Assembly (NCBI GenBank): GCA_009787835.1
Contig: WQSN01000001.1
Coordinates: 1-64,000 of the forward strand
Source of the DNA: Treponema sp.
Lineage (GTDB): Bacteria > Spirochaetota > Spirochaetia > Treponematales > Breznakiellaceae
Reading direction: 5' to 3'
Length of the DNA: 64,000 nt
In this document: positions 54,745 to 64,000 of the stretch, piece after piece
Numbering within the stretch: position 1 is the first letter of the stretch
Layout of the letters: each line of letters opens with the position of its first letter
Program-made: the position numbers and the translations under genes
The notes under the pieces: model-generated
What the model saw: the letters and a program-made list of their open reading frames with translations, nothing else
Database searches by the model: none
Told to the model about the DNA's origin: nothing

Positions 54745-57273
54745 CTAACAATATAAAAAATTATATACATCAAAATATGAAGCCCATTCTGTACTAACAG
54801 CTAAGTTTTCTGCATCAGTTGTAACAATATTCCTGGCAAGAACTTCTTTGCGTCTAAAATCATATAATGACACACAATCATTTTCAAGGCGTTTTTGTCT
54901 GTAAACCTTGTCATGTTTCGCGTTAACATAATCTATACTTTCAGCACTGTTGTAAGTAAACCCCCACAATAAAGATGTTAACGAATATTTCTTCTTGCCG
55001 CATGGAATTAGAAAACATTTAGCATTATTAATTGAGATTCCCTGCGGAATATTTTTATTTAATTTTTCTATGAACATATATGTGTCAATTTCTGAGTGAA
55101 AATCCGCTGCGGCGATTTCGCAGTCTGCACTGACTCCGGTTGATAAAGGAGACGCGATTTCAATTTTCGCGAGCGGATTGAAACCCTGAGTAAACATGAC
55201 AGGAATTTCAGCTCTAATAAAAGACATGGAAAATATTTCTATAAGACTTAAATGTCCATGAAAAACAGCGTTCCCATTTTTGCTGAAACTGAATAATACC
55301 CTGTAAATATCCGGATCACTTTTGCGAGGCGGTGAAACGCCTGCATCACCATTTTGTTGTTTAGTGTACTGGAGGCTGTGCTGTAAGTACGGTATAACCA
55401 AATCCATATTTCTCAGTGGTTTTATTTCATTTCCGTATTCCTTTACTTCAGGAACGCGATTTTTACATACTCCGCATAATGTGCATTTTTCCCTGCATGA
55501 TGGAGTGCGTTCAGCATTATTGGATTTTTCAAGTTCCTGTTTTAAATATTCTTTGGTTACACAGGAATCAATTCCATTCCACGGCAGCGGCTCATTTCCT
55601 GATAAAAACCAGTCTGTCATTTCGCAATTTTTATCAAGCAATTGCAGCCATTTTTCCTTATCGATAAATTCATCCCATGCGTCAAGTCTGCTGCCGCTTC
55701 TCCATGCCTCTTCACACAGAAGACCTGCGCGCTCATCTCCCCTGCTCAATAAACCTTCTATCCTGGAAATTACTGGATCAGAAATGCTGACCTTGTGTCC
55801 CAAAGGTTTTAATTTTGATTTTATATAAAGCATCTTTTCCATCGCGGCGGCGCTGTCTATTTGCGAAGCCCATTGATAGGGCGTATGTGGTTTTGGAATG
55901 AATATGCCAACATTGATATTAAAGTGCATACGTGTTCTGCGGCCTACATCTGTTATGAAAGAAACAATCTCCTCTTCCTCGCTGGTTGTTTCATGTCCAC
56001 CTGATTGCATGTTAAAGGTCTCTGTTCTTTTCAGGGGAAGACCAATCATAAAATAAAACTTTGCGGTTTTCCAGCCGCGTTTTTTGGCTTCGCCAAGAAT
56101 CGTAAAAACTGAATCTCGGGTAACTTCCTTGTTGATTGACATCTGCCAGAAATCATGCGGAGTTTCAACGGCAAAAGTTAATCCGCTTTTTCTTGTAACA
56201 GAAATTTTTTCAAGGAGCAAAAGCGAAAAGCCGGATACTTTTAAAGATGGCATCTGGAAAGAAACATGTGATGAGTAAAATAATTTATTGAGAGTTTCAA
56301 CCAACTCTTCCACGCCGTTGTAGTCGCCCGATGAAAGAGAAGACAGGCTAATCTCGCGCCAGCCGCTCTCTTTTACAAGATCATTCACTTCACTGACAAT
56401 TTGTTCAATGCTTTTTTGCCGGGCGGGTCTGTACCAGAAACCGGCATGGCAGAAACGGCAGCCATTTGGACAGCCGCGCATTATTTCTACAGCGCCGTGA
56501 TTATGAATAATTTTCATGTTAGGAACGGGAAACGTCATTGATACCTTTGCCGCCTCATCGTCTTCGGAAAAGCCCCAATAAATCGCGCGGGATGCTTTTT
56601 CCTTTCCGTAAACCCACATGTTCGGATGACTGGATATTTTTTCAAGAAGAGCCGCCCTGCCCTGCCCTCTTTTTTTAAGCTGCGCCAGTTCAGCGGCTAA
56701 ATCAAAAAAGCCAGCTTCAGCCTCTCCTATCCAGAAAGCGTCGATATAAAGCGAATACGGAAGCGGATTTGAAACAGCCGGCCCTCCCGCAATAACAATC
56801 GGAAAAAAAGATGATTCGCCTTCTGCTGAAATTCCTTGCGGTTTTAATCTATTCCTGTCATCGCAGCGTAACGGGATACCCGATACTTCAAGCATTGTTA
56901 AGATGCCGTTTAGACCGAGCTCATACCCAATGGTAAACATCAGGAGATCGAGATTGGCCAAACTAATTCCTGTATCAAGTCCGTATAGTGGGACATTTTT
57001 TTTGTACAGCAATTTTTCAAAATCGGGAGCCGGAGCAAAGGCCCTATCGCAGACTATACCGTTTATATTATTCATGCGGCTATAAATAATGCGCATAGCC
57101 TGATTCCCCATCCCGATTTCATAAAGATCCGGAAAGGCTATCAAAGTTTGAAAAAAGTCTTCATTGTTTTTTGTAATTCTGCCCGCTTCGCCGCCGACAT
57201 ATCGGGAAGGTTTTTCCACTTCCAGTAAAGAACCGCCGAATACCGCTACAGGATCAATATATTTCACCGTCAT
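54745..57273 (-). CDS. B12-binding-type radical SAM protein fused to DUF2344 domain
   Basis: 842 residues. The N-terminal region is related to cobalamin-binding domains (LIAFPDLYEIGMGN, IVIAGGPAVSNP). The radical SAM core has C268-x3-C272-x2-C275 (CPNGCRFC), SLSSGDY and FVTDVG-type motifs. Near 600-615 a Cys cluster (CREKCTLCGVC) follows. From ~650 a DUF2344 (radical SAM-linked) domain begins with VLFSFSKNGNAVFHGHLSLIEIFSMSFIRAEIPV. The two parts match the TIGR03960 and TIGR03936 families, separate genes in many bacteria. The linker between them (~635-650) is encoded by palindromic repeats. The ATG overlaps the rodA stop by one base, making it the last gene of the mre-rod operon. The reaction is unknown. 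Confidence 0.88.
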   Translation of the reverse strand: MTVKYIDPVAVFGGSLLEVEKPSRYVGGEAGRITKNNEDFFQTLIAFPDLYEIGMGNQAMRIIYSRMNNINGIVCDRAFAPAPDFEKLLYKKNVPLYGLDTGISLANLDLLMFTIGYELGLNGILTMLEVSGIPLRCDDRNRLKPQGISAEGESSFFPIVIAGGPAVSNPLPYSLYIDAFWIGEAEAGFFDLAAELAQLKKRGQGRAALLEKISSHPNMWVYGKEKASRAIYWGFSEDDEAAKVSMTFPVPNMKIIHNHGAVEIMRGCPNGCRFCHAGFWYRPARQKSIEQIVSEVNDLVKESGWREISLSSLSSGDYNGVEELVETLNKLFYSSHVSFQMPSLKVSGFSLLLLEKISVTRKSGLTFAVETPHDFWQMSINKEVTRDSVFTILGEAKKRGWKTAKFYFMIGLPLKRTETFNMQSGGHETTSEEEEIVSFITDVGRRTRMHFNINVGIFIPKPHTPYQWASQIDSAAAMEKMLYIKSKLKPLGHKVSISDPVISRIEGLLSRGDERAGLLCEEAWRSGSRLDAWDEFIDKEKWLQLLDKNCEMTDWFLSGNEPLPWNGIDSCVTKEYLKQELEKSNNAERTPSCREKCTLCGVCKNRVPEVKEYGNEIKPLRNMDLVIPYLQHSLQYTKQQNGDAGVSPPRKSDPDIYRVLFSFSKNGNAVFHGHLSLIEIFSMSFIRAEIPVMFTQGFNPLAKIEIASPLSTGVSADCEIAAADFHSEIDTYMFIEKLNKNIPQGISINNAKCFLIPCGKKKYSLTSLLWGFTYNSAESIDYVNAKHDKVYRQKRLENDCVSLYDFRRKEVLARNIVTTDAENLAVSTEWASYFDVYNFLYC
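55327..55391. repeat. Palindromic repeats inside the radical SAM gene, incl. copy B
   Basis: AGGCG-GTGAAA-CGCCT (55327-55342 with flanks) and the dispersed 27-base repeat copy B (55365-55391) lie next to each other. Read on the minus strand they encode PYLQHSLQYT and DAGVSPPRKS, the linker between the radical SAM and DUF2344 domains. Confidence 0.65.
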
Positions 57274-58583
57274 TAACGGTTATGCCTTCTTATATAAATG
57301 CTTAAGTTAAGGCCGATACCTATCATTACGGCAAGAACTGCCGAGCCTCCGTATGACATAAACAACAGCGGAATACCGGTAATAGGCATAATGCCCATGG
57401 TCATGCCGACATTTATTATAAAGTGAAAACTGATCATGCCGACAAGTCCCGCGCAGATATATTTCGCGAAAGGATCGGCTGTGTTTTTCATGGTTACCAA
57501 CAGGCGCTGACAAATTACAAAGAAAAGCACGAACACCAGAAGCCCGCCCAGAAAACCCGCTTCTTCAGAAAATATTGAAAAAATAAAATCCGTGCTTTGT
57601 TCCGGGAGGAAGCGGTAATGGCTCTGCGTACCCTGCAGATAACCTCTGCCTGTCAGTCCTCCGGCTCCTATGGCTGTAATGGATTGAATAATATTCCAGC
57701 CTGCACCGCGCGGATCTACATTGGGATCTATAAAAACGATAAGGCGCATAATCTGATATTCTTTTAAAATTAATCTGGCTGCGTAGGATGTAATAAGTGA
57801 AATAATAATTATTGCGGAGCTGTAACCAAGCCAGTAAAAATATTTTCTTTTATATTTCAAATAACCAAAAATGGCAATCGCGGCAATGACCAATATAAAA
57901 GCCACGGCTAGCATAATTATTTTTGGATTGGTAAGAGATGAAATAACGGGCAATGTTTTCTGCAGAATGTAAATCTGCCAGAACGGCAGCACAAGAAGAA
58001 CTCCTGTCAGCCCGAGACATAATACCATAAATGCTACATAACGCAGTGATATGCCCGCTGCAAATGTCATTGTCATAAGGATAGCTATATAAACAAGTGA
58101 TGTGCCAAGATCAGGCTGTACTAAAACTATTCCCATTGGAATAAAAACGATCACACAACTGACAATAAAACGCGAGAATGAATTTTCGTTTCGCTCTGTA
58201 TCGGCCAGATAGCGTGCAAGGAGAATTATAACGGTGATTTTCACAAACTCCGATGCCTGAATGCCGACAGAGCCAATTCGCAGCCACCGTGTGGCGTTCT
58301 GAACAAGCCTGCCGAAAAGCAGAGTATATAAAAGCGGCAGTAGTGAAATCAGGTATATGTAAAGCGAAAGATTATAAAATCTTCGGTAATCGACAAAGGC
58401 AAGCCCGACGGCAACTGATAATCCTATGGATGCCCAAATTATTTGCCGTATATATTCCTCGGATACCTGAACGCCCGCAGATGTTATTCCGGATGAGTAG
58501 ATAAACAGAATTCCCATCACCAATAGTATGATCACAGAAAGCAGCAAAAAATAATCCAACTTTAATATGCTGTTAATTCTCAT
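57273..58583 (-). CDS. rodA: Peptidoglycan glycosyltransferase RodA
   Basis: The 436-residue SEDS-family membrane protein has about ten transmembrane segments. It carries the conserved region QIIWASIGLSVAVGLAFVDYRRF, VQPDLGTSLVY with the catalytic Asp of SEDS glycosyltransferases, GRGYLQGTQSHYRFLPEQSTDFIFS and GIPLLFMSYGGSAVLA near the end. It polymerises glycan strands with PBP2 for cell elongation. Its ATG overlaps the mrdA stop (ATGA) and its stop overlaps the radical SAM gene start. The protein is somewhat longer than typical RodA because of a middle insertion of extra hydrophobic segments (~215-265). Confidence 0.95.
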   Translation of the reverse strand: MRINSILKLDYFLLLSVIILLVMGILFIYSSGITSAGVQVSEEYIRQIIWASIGLSVAVGLAFVDYRRFYNLSLYIYLISLLPLLYTLLFGRLVQNATRWLRIGSVGIQASEFVKITVIILLARYLADTERNENSFSRFIVSCVIVFIPMGIVLVQPDLGTSLVYIAILMTMTFAAGISLRYVAFMVLCLGLTGVLLVLPFWQIYILQKTLPVISSLTNPKIIMLAVAFILVIAAIAIFGYLKYKRKYFYWLGYSSAIIIISLITSYAARLILKEYQIMRLIVFIDPNVDPRGAGWNIIQSITAIGAGGLTGRGYLQGTQSHYRFLPEQSTDFIFSIFSEEAGFLGGLLVFVLFFVICQRLLVTMKNTADPFAKYICAGLVGMISFHFIINVGMTMGIMPITGIPLLFMSYGGSAVLAVMIGIGLNLSIYIRRHNR

Positions 58584-60427
58584 TCTCTTCGCCCCTGAAT
58601 TGGCATTAAATACTGAAATCCCAAAGTCCGCACTGCTTCTTCATAAGTCTGATTTGCGAAGTACCCCTGAAAAATTACCGCGGACGCGTAAGGAGCCCAC
58701 CATTCCCACGGGTTAGCAGCTTCTACAATAACTGAAACAACAATTTTTTCATCGTCATTTACGCTGTTATAAGGAGCGTAAGCCGCAAACCATGAATGCC
58801 ACCTGTCCTGCAGCCCGACTTCGCTTGTACCGGTCTTTCCCGCGATTTGAACCGATCTGATATTTAACGGGTATTGGGCAGTTCCGGCTTCAATAACATT
58901 GCGCATGTCCCGGCGCACGGTCTCAAAAACATCGCGGGAAATATTACTTTCGCGTAACACTTCAGGCGTGACATTATACTCTACTGCGTTGGTCACACCG
59001 TCGCGTACTTCCTTTAAAATATGCGGTTTATAAATAACGCCGTTGTTTACTACCATACTGACCATATTCGCAAGCTGAAGCGGCGTTACAAGCGTATAAC
59101 CCTGTCCTATGGATAAAGTCATTGTATCGCCTGCCACCCATCTTTCATGGAAACGTCTTTCTTTCCATTGCGGGGTTGGTATAAATCCAGCCAGTTCGCC
59201 GGGAAGATCAATGCCCGTAAGTTCGCCAAACCCAAATTCCTTTGCTGTAGAAACTATCCTGTCTACGCCCATATAATCTCTGCCGACTGTCCAATAGTAA
59301 ATATTGCATGATTGCGCCAATCCCCTCTGAAGGTTCAGCCTTCCGTGTCCAGGACGGCGGTTGTGACAGTGCCAGTCACGGTTGCCATAATTGATCATTC
59401 CCTGACACAGAACAAATTGTTCAGGCGGAAACACGTTTTCCGCAAGTATGCCCGTAGTCATAACAATTTTAAAGGTAGAAGCCGGAGGGTAAGATGACTG
59501 AATAGTTCTGTTTAAAAACGGTTTATTCGGATCATTTACAAGAATTTGATATTCGGAACGAAGACCGTCTGTAAATATATTAGGATCATACCAGGGATAG
59601 GAAACCATCGCGAGAATTTCCCCGTTTGGGCGCATAACAACTATCGCTCCAATCCGCGGTCCAAGAGCATTTTCAACAAGCGTTTGCAGTTCTGTGTCAA
59701 TTGTTAAAATTAAATTTTTTCCCATTTCAGGAGGCGCCAGAACCGTGTTTTGACTGCCGGCAATCCTTCTGCCCCTGACATCCACAGTTCTGGTTTCCCT
59801 GCCTTCGCTTCCGCGCAGCAGATGATCGTACTGTTTTTCAATTCCCGCTTTTCCAATAACATCTCCCTGCTGATAACCCATATTATAAAGAGTTGTAAGC
59901 TCATCGCGGGTAATATCGCCTACATAACCTAAAATATGCGAAAGGCTGCCCGCGCTGCCGTAATTGCGCACAGGCTTGATTTGCCATGAAACGCCTGGCA
60001 GATTGTTCTTTCTTTCAGCGAGAGCCGCAATTGTTGAAAATGAGACATTTGAGGCAATTTCTACAGGCTGATACAACTGTAAATACTGACGCGGAAGCCT
60101 GTCCATTATCTCTTCGGAAGGAAGAGCCAAAATCTCCGAAAGAGCTTCAATAACTCCGTCAATCTCACTGCCGGAAATATCCGCAGGCGTTATGCTGACA
60201 GCGTAAGAATCCCTGTTTATAACAAGAGGACGGGAAAAATTACGGTCATATATTTCTCCTCTTTGCGCGGGGATGGAAAAAGTTCTTCGCGAAATATCCT
60301 GCGCTCTTGTAAGGTATACATCGCCTGAAAGTATCTGCATGCTGAAAAGTTTTACGCTGTAAACAATAAAAATGATTACAAACAAAATTCTTAGCGCGTT
60401 TAAACGCATACTATGATTTTCCTGCAT
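58580..60427 (-). CDS. mrdA: Penicillin-binding protein 2
   Basis: The 615-residue class B PBP has an N-terminal membrane anchor (~12-30), a dimerisation region starting IPAQRGEIYDRN, and a transpeptidase domain with nucleophile S317 (STFK), S373-C-N375 and K531-TG (KTGTSE). A Cys/His-rich loop (C341, C354, H355, H361) recalls the zinc-site region of E. coli PBP2. It cross-links peptidoglycan during elongation with RodA. AGAGGAG precedes the ATG. It lies in the order mreB-mreC-mreD-mrdA-rodA. Confidence 0.96.
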   Translation of the reverse strand: MQENHSMRLNALRILFVIIFIVYSVKLFSMQILSGDVYLTRAQDISRRTFSIPAQRGEIYDRNFSRPLVINRDSYAVSITPADISGSEIDGVIEALSEILALPSEEIMDRLPRQYLQLYQPVEIASNVSFSTIAALAERKNNLPGVSWQIKPVRNYGSAGSLSHILGYVGDITRDELTTLYNMGYQQGDVIGKAGIEKQYDHLLRGSEGRETRTVDVRGRRIAGSQNTVLAPPEMGKNLILTIDTELQTLVENALGPRIGAIVVMRPNGEILAMVSYPWYDPNIFTDGLRSEYQILVNDPNKPFLNRTIQSSYPPASTFKIVMTTGILAENVFPPEQFVLCQGMINYGNRDWHCHNRRPGHGRLNLQRGLAQSCNIYYWTVGRDYMGVDRIVSTAKEFGFGELTGIDLPGELAGFIPTPQWKERRFHERWVAGDTMTLSIGQGYTLVTPLQLANMVSMVVNNGVIYKPHILKEVRDGVTNAVEYNVTPEVLRESNISRDVFETVRRDMRNVIEAGTAQYPLNIRSVQIAGKTGTSEVGLQDRWHSWFAAYAPYNSVNDDEKIVVSVIVEAANPWEWWAPYASAVIFQGYFANQTYEEAVRTLGFQYLMPIQGRRE

Positions 60428-60431
60428 AACG

Positions 60432-60929
60432 CTAACTCCTCTCCGGCAAGATAAATTTAAATTGCTTTAAAAGAAAAAATAATAAAGGCGCGCTTAGTGA
60501 GTTAAGGCCGATCTCGATCCATAAGGTTGATGATAAAAACGGGTATGCGGGAACGGAGAGAGGAAAGATCAGGTTTAAAAGCAAAAGAATTAACGCTTTT
60601 ATCAAGGTTGCCGCCGAACAAAGGATTACCGGCATAAAAATAATATCAAGGAAAAACGCTCCCTTGAAAAGGCCTGTTAATGCACCGATTAATGTGCGTA
60701 CAAGGCAATTCAGCCCCAAAGGAGACGCGGAAAGAAAATCCAGCAGTATTCCTGAGAAAAAACCTGAAACCTGCCCTGTCATTGTTCCGTTTATATACGC
60801 GGAAAAAACAACAATGCACAATGCCAAATCCGGTATTACATTTAAAAAGGCAATCTTCGCGATGAGTGTAGACTGCAGAATCCCTGCGATTATGCTGAAA
60901 ATTACTGTCCAGATAATACTTCTGACCAT
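60432..60929 (-). CDS. mreD: Rod shape-determining protein MreD
   Basis: The 165-residue hydrophobic protein has about five transmembrane helices and the MreD pattern IPDLALCIVVFSAYINGTMTGQVSGFFSGILLDFLSASPLG. It connects MreC and the elongation machinery in the inner membrane. One base separates it from mreC and four from mrdA. Confidence 0.92.
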   Translation of the reverse strand: MVRSIIWTVIFSIIAGILQSTLIAKIAFLNVIPDLALCIVVFSAYINGTMTGQVSGFFSGILLDFLSASPLGLNCLVRTLIGALTGLFKGAFFLDIIFMPVILCSAATLIKALILLLLNLIFPLSVPAYPFLSSTLWIEIGLNSLSAPLLFFLLKQFKFILPERS

Positions 60930-60930
60930 G

Positions 60931-61845
60931 CTATTCCTGCCCTTCTTTATTTGTTTCTGCTTCTATTACGAATACATATTCCAGTCTTGAATAGTCGAGC
61001 ATCGGCATTACTTCAATTTCCAGAGTGGATTCAAACTCTAAAACAGTAACCCTGGAAACCCGTCCTATATTGATGCCTGCCGGGTACACGCCTCCCATAC
61101 CGCTTGAAATAATTATATCTCCGAAATTTATTTCATTCATTGCCCGTCTCGGAACAAAACGCATCAAAAGCGGAGATTCAGGATTTCCCTGCCCTTCAAT
61201 TATGCCTTCCAGACGGGAAACGGATAAACGCGCCGATATCTGGGAATTTATGTCAAAAACAGGCATTATAAGACTTTCAAACGCTCCCGTATAAATCACC
61301 TTGCCCACCAGCGCCTGTGTTCCGTTCTGCCATGCGACAACAGACATATTATCCGCAACTCCCGCAACACTGCCCTTGTTGATTACCAGCGCAGAAAAAA
61401 GATTGTTCGGATCACGGCCGGAAATTTGAGCGGGTATATACCGGTAACGCAGGGTTTGCGCAAAACCAAGCTGATCCCTTAACCGGATATTTTCCTGATA
61501 AATTTCCGCGCTTGAGTGCTGCAGTTCTTCATATCTTTCTAGCTGCTTTAATAACTCAGCGTGTTCTCTTCTTAAATCGGCCAATTCCTTAACGGACAGT
61601 ACAGTTCTGGATACGAAAGATGATAATTCATTTATCCCTCCCCTGATACCGGAAAAAATTGACAGTCCAATATTTTTCGCGTTAAACACAAGGTTAAGAT
61701 TTGAAAACATGAGGAGAGCTGCGGAAATAATAAAAAGAGATATAAAAACCAGAACAGACGTGTTTAACGGTGTTCCTGGCGCTTTGCCGCTGCTCTTGTG
61801 AAAAAGAGCGCCAAAGATACCGCCGCGCCGCATGGAACTAGCCAT
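60931..61845 (-). CDS. mreC: Rod shape-determining protein MreC
   Basis: 304 residues. A short cytoplasmic N-terminus, a membrane helix (~30-48), a coiled coil (~80-115, [21 protein letters not shown]) and a beta-rich periplasmic domain with [23 protein letters not shown] and [20 protein letters not shown] are diagnostic. It scaffolds PBP2 and RodA in the periplasm. The ATG at 61845 lies 8 bases inside mreB; ATG 61833 is an alternative. Confidence 0.94.
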   Translation of the reverse strand: MASSMRRGGIFGALFHKSSGKAPGTPLNTSVLVFISLFIISAALLMFSNLNLVFNAKNIGLSIFSGIRGGINELSSFVSRTVLSVKELADLRREHAELLKQLERYEELQHSSAEIYQENIRLRDQLGFAQTLRYRYIPAQISGRDPNNLFSALVINKGSVAGVADNMSVVAWQNGTQALVGKVIYTGAFESLIMPVFDINSQISARLSVSRLEGIIEGQGNPESPLLMRFVPRRAMNEINFGDIIISSGMGGVYPAGINIGRVSRVTVLEFESTLEIEVMPMLDYSRLEYVFVIEAETNKEGQE

Positions 61846-62866
61846 TCAGTCTGTCATAGATATTCCTGGTTAAGTCAGAACCTCTCATATAATCGAAATA
61901 TTTTCCGGCTCCCAGGGCCACGCAAAGTTCAGGCTGATCGGCAATAATCGCGGGAACTCCCGTTTCCTTCGCGATAAGTTTATCCAATCCTTTTAACAGC
62001 GAACCGCCTCCGGTCATTACAATACCGTGGTCAACAATATCCGCGGCAAGTTCAGGCGGCGTTTTACCCAAAACAACTTTTATTTCATCTACAATTGAAG
62101 TTATTGGATCTTTTAATGCTTCCCTGACTTCCACTGAATCTATTTCAAGCCGGCGAGGAAGACCTGTTATTGCGTCATTGCCTCTCACTTCAAGTTTTTC
62201 TATTGTTTTATCGGGTGAGGCGTTTCCTATTTCCATTTTCAGCCGCTCCGCCATGTGTTCGCCGATTATCAGGTTGTGAACGCTGCGTATATGCTTGATA
62301 ATCGCGTCATCAAATTCATCGCCGCCGATACGAATTGCGCTTGTGACTACCATACCGCCCAGCGAGATAACAGAGATTTCCGATGTACCGCCTCCGATAT
62401 CGCATATCATGTGGCCGGCAGGTTCTCTTATTGGAATGTCCGCACCAATCGCGGCTGCGAGGCTTTCTTCGATTACGTGAACCTCTCTTGCGCCGGATTT
62501 ATACGCGCTTTCTTCGACAGCGCGCCTTTCAACCTCGGTAATACAGGATGGAACCCCAATAACCATTCTGGGTTTCAGAAAACGATAACGCGGAAAAACA
62601 CGGTAAATAAAATATCGAATCATTTTTTCAGTTGATTCTATATCAGCTATTACACCGTCGCGCATCGGTCTAATGGCAATAATATTCTCCGGAGTTTTCC
62701 AGAGCATTCGTTTGGCATCAGCCCCCACAGCGACAATTCTTTTTGTTCCGCGCTCTACCGCCACAACAGACGGTTCATTCAGGACGATGCCCTTGCCCTT
62801 AATAAAAATAAGCGTATTACAGGTTCCTAAATCAATACCAAGATCTGATGATATACCGCCTAACAT
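61838..62866 (-). CDS. mreB: Rod shape-determining actin homologue MreB
   Basis: The 342-residue protein has actin-fold phosphate-binding loops GIDLGTCNT (10-18) and [18 protein letters not shown], adenosine motif [14 protein letters not shown], and an overall length typical of MreB. ATP-dependent filaments at the inner membrane direct lateral wall synthesis. The start is preceded by a very strong GGGAGGGAGGG. It is 28 bases downstream of a TPR gene and overlaps mreC by 8 bases. Confidence 0.97.
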   Translation of the reverse strand: MLGGISSDLGIDLGTCNTLIFIKGKGIVLNEPSVVAVERGTKRIVAVGADAKRMLWKTPENIIAIRPMRDGVIADIESTEKMIRYFIYRVFPRYRFLKPRMVIGVPSCITEVERRAVEESAYKSGAREVHVIEESLAAAIGADIPIREPAGHMICDIGGGTSEISVISLGGMVVTSAIRIGGDEFDDAIIKHIRSVHNLIIGEHMAERLKMEIGNASPDKTIEKLEVRGNDAITGLPRRLEIDSVEVREALKDPITSIVDEIKVVLGKTPPELAADIVDHGIVMTGGGSLLKGLDKLIAKETGVPAIIADQPELCVALGAGKYFDYMRGSDLTRNIYDRLNG

Positions 62867-62894
62867 GTTTCCCTCCCTCCCAAATTAATTATAT

Positions 62895-63836
62895 CTAAAT
62901 ATTTAGCCGTGCTCTAGCTCTTGCATGAGTTGGATCCTGCCTGTATGCAATTCTCCATTCAGAGCGCGCCCTGGTTGTATCGCCCTGCAGGTTATACAAC
63001 TCACCCAATTGATAATGAACCTCGGCATTTTCTCCCGATGTCTCCAAAATACCCATATATTGTCTTTCCGTTTTATCATAATCGCCTGAAAGAATATAAA
63101 TCTCTGCTAAAAGAAAACGTGAAATATTAACTGATTGTGAATCTTGTGAGTTATCAACGCATTGCTGAAGGTAGCCAATTGCCATATTATACTCTTCCAT
63201 CGCCATATATGAACGCGCAATTGATAATAATAACGCGTCAGACGGCTGTTTTTCATCAATAAATGCGCGGGTAAACGCTTCCACACTGCTGCGGTAATCG
63301 CCGCAGGCTGCGTAAGAAAGTCCCAAAAATTCAGGTATATCATGCGCTTCATAAGACAGGTTATTGGCTGTTTCAAGATATTTTATTGCAAGATCTGCGT
63401 ATTCATTCCCCTTATTGCTGTATGCTTTTCCCAATACATAATAAACCCGTCCGTCTGATGCAGCGTCTTTAAGAAGCAGAGCTTTCCGTAAAGAACGGAT
63501 ACTTTCATCCAGAAAGAAAAGCGTATTCTGGTTATTTATCTGGGAAATGCCAATCTGATAAGCCGCGAAACCGTTTGTTGTAAGCATAAAATAATCTATA
63601 GGTTTTTCTGTTAACGAATTTTTACTGATTTCGTATGCCTGTTCGTATTCTTCATTGTTCCAGATGCGTAAAATTTCCCTTTTTTCATTAACTACTGCTC
63701 CGTTTCTTATTCTTGAAACAGTAAAATATACAACAGCGCCGATGAAAATGATTAAAAAACCAAATATAAGTGCGCGTATTGTTTTAAGCCTGTATATATG
63801 CCGCCCATAGCGGATTCGTGTTTTATCCTGTAACAT
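62895..63836 (-). CDS. Membrane-anchored TPR protein upstream of mreB
   Basis: The 313-residue protein has a basic N-terminus, one membrane helix (~22-42) and about six TPR-type repeats covering residues ~50-305 (for example DGRVYYVLGKAYSNKGNEYADLAIKYL, ISRFLLAEIYILSGDYDKTERQYMGIL, AEVHYQLGELYNLQGDTTRARSEW). The TPR domain would face the periplasm if the N-terminus is inside. The short spacing to mreB suggests co-transcription and a role with the elongation complex, by position only. A good promoter lies at 63880-63852. Confidence 0.85.
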   Translation of the reverse strand: MLQDKTRIRYGRHIYRLKTIRALIFGFLIIFIGAVVYFTVSRIRNGAVVNEKREILRIWNNEEYEQAYEISKNSLTEKPIDYFMLTTNGFAAYQIGISQINNQNTLFFLDESIRSLRKALLLKDAASDGRVYYVLGKAYSNKGNEYADLAIKYLETANNLSYEAHDIPEFLGLSYAACGDYRSSVEAFTRAFIDEKQPSDALLLSIARSYMAMEEYNMAIGYLQQCVDNSQDSQSVNISRFLLAEIYILSGDYDKTERQYMGILETSGENAEVHYQLGELYNLQGDTTRARSEWRIAYRQDPTHARARARLNI

Positions 63837-63851
63837 TTTTCTTGATAATTA

Positions 63852-63880
63852 ATTAAATACGATTTACGGTAGAATGTCAA
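63852..63880 (-). promoter_or_regulatory. Promoter of the TPR-mreBCD-mrdA-rodA operon
   Basis: On the minus strand perfect TTGACA (63880-63875), a 17-base spacer and TTTAAT (63857-63852), giving a leader of only about 8-9 bases before the ATG at 63836. A further TATAAT (63941-63936) lies upstream without a good -35 box. Confidence 0.6.
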
Positions 63881-64000
63881 TTATATTCCATGATTATTAT
63901 AAAAAAACCATAAATATTAGCTTGATAATAACTAAATTATACTGTAAATTAAACCTGCGATGAACGCGCTGCCGCTCACTTGACAGTCTGACCACTTTTA

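Noticed and set aside
55322-55828. Plus-strand frame of 168 residues
   Set aside because: Opposite the radical SAM gene, no motif, no promoter or ribosome site.
62255-62635. Plus-strand frame of 126 residues
   Set aside because: Opposite mreB; its composition is a mirror of the highly conserved mreB coding sequence.
63980-63985. TTGACA near the right edge as a plus-strand promoter
   Set aside because: The window ends before any -10 box or gene could confirm it.
1-64000. CRISPR arrays, insertion sequences, integrases or phage modules
   Set aside because: No regularly spaced repeats, transposase or integrase motifs were recognised on either strand.

Overview
The window looks like a chromosomal segment of a spirochaete, most likely a Treponema-type gut organism of moderate G+C. 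This is inferred from a cytidylate kinase fused to ribosomal protein S1, LplABC-type sugar transporters without a dedicated ATPase, a truncated InlB-repeat/beta-helix surface protein and a full mreBCD-mrdA-rodA block. No insertion sequence, phage gene or CRISPR array was seen.

Layout. (1) 1-1365: 3' end of a surface beta-helix protein. (2) 1676-12288: a fructuronate reductase (uxuB); a minus-strand operon deoR-E2-E3-E1 for a 2-oxo acid dehydrogenase with fused E1 alpha/beta; and a divergent PHP-hydrolase/SDR pair. (3) 12320-12401: tRNA-Leu(GAG). (4) 12852-33388: a carbohydrate region with a LacI regulator, an LplBCA-like importer preceded by a LacI-type operator, GH35, GH53 and GH2 enzymes for beta-galactan, an aminotransferase, two Gfo/Idh oxidoreductases, then a minus-strand set (GH4 alpha-galacturonidase with the CHEV motif, a six-hairpin glycosidase-like protein, a GH2 beta-glucuronidase) divergent from uxaE. 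(5) 33494-44311: a hybrid histidine kinase, two signal peptidase I-type proteins with hemW, an AT-rich ABC transporter pair, amrS with a coupled unknown small gene, nudC and a cation/proton antiporter. (6) 44500-54549: recA, a CsgG-like/beta-barrel protein, scpA, scpB, rluB, cmk-rpsA, a GAF/sigma-54 activator, a TPR protein and a lipoprotein. (7) 54745-63836, minus strand: TPR protein, mreB, mreC, mreD, mrdA, rodA and a radical SAM/DUF2344 fusion.

Working together. Region 4 with uxuB reads as use of pectin side chains and uronides. Galactan fragments would be imported by the LplABC system and cut inside the cell (the GH enzymes show no signal peptide). Galacturonate would be released by GH4 and glucuronate by GH2. 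UxaE would convert tagaturonate to fructuronate, and UxuB would reduce that to mannonate. UxaC, UxuA and KDG steps are not in the window.

The most unusual signals are: (a) seven genes whose promoter -10 box ends only 5-7 nt before the start codon, implying leaderless mRNAs in a genome whose other genes carry good Shine-Dalgarno sites; (b) a signal peptidase-like protein whose nucleophile Ser is Asn, next to an intact paralogue; (c) palindromic repeats, one of them dispersed, translated inside interdomain linkers of two genes; (d) the DeoR-E2-E3-E1 / PHP-SDR divergon of unknown substrate.
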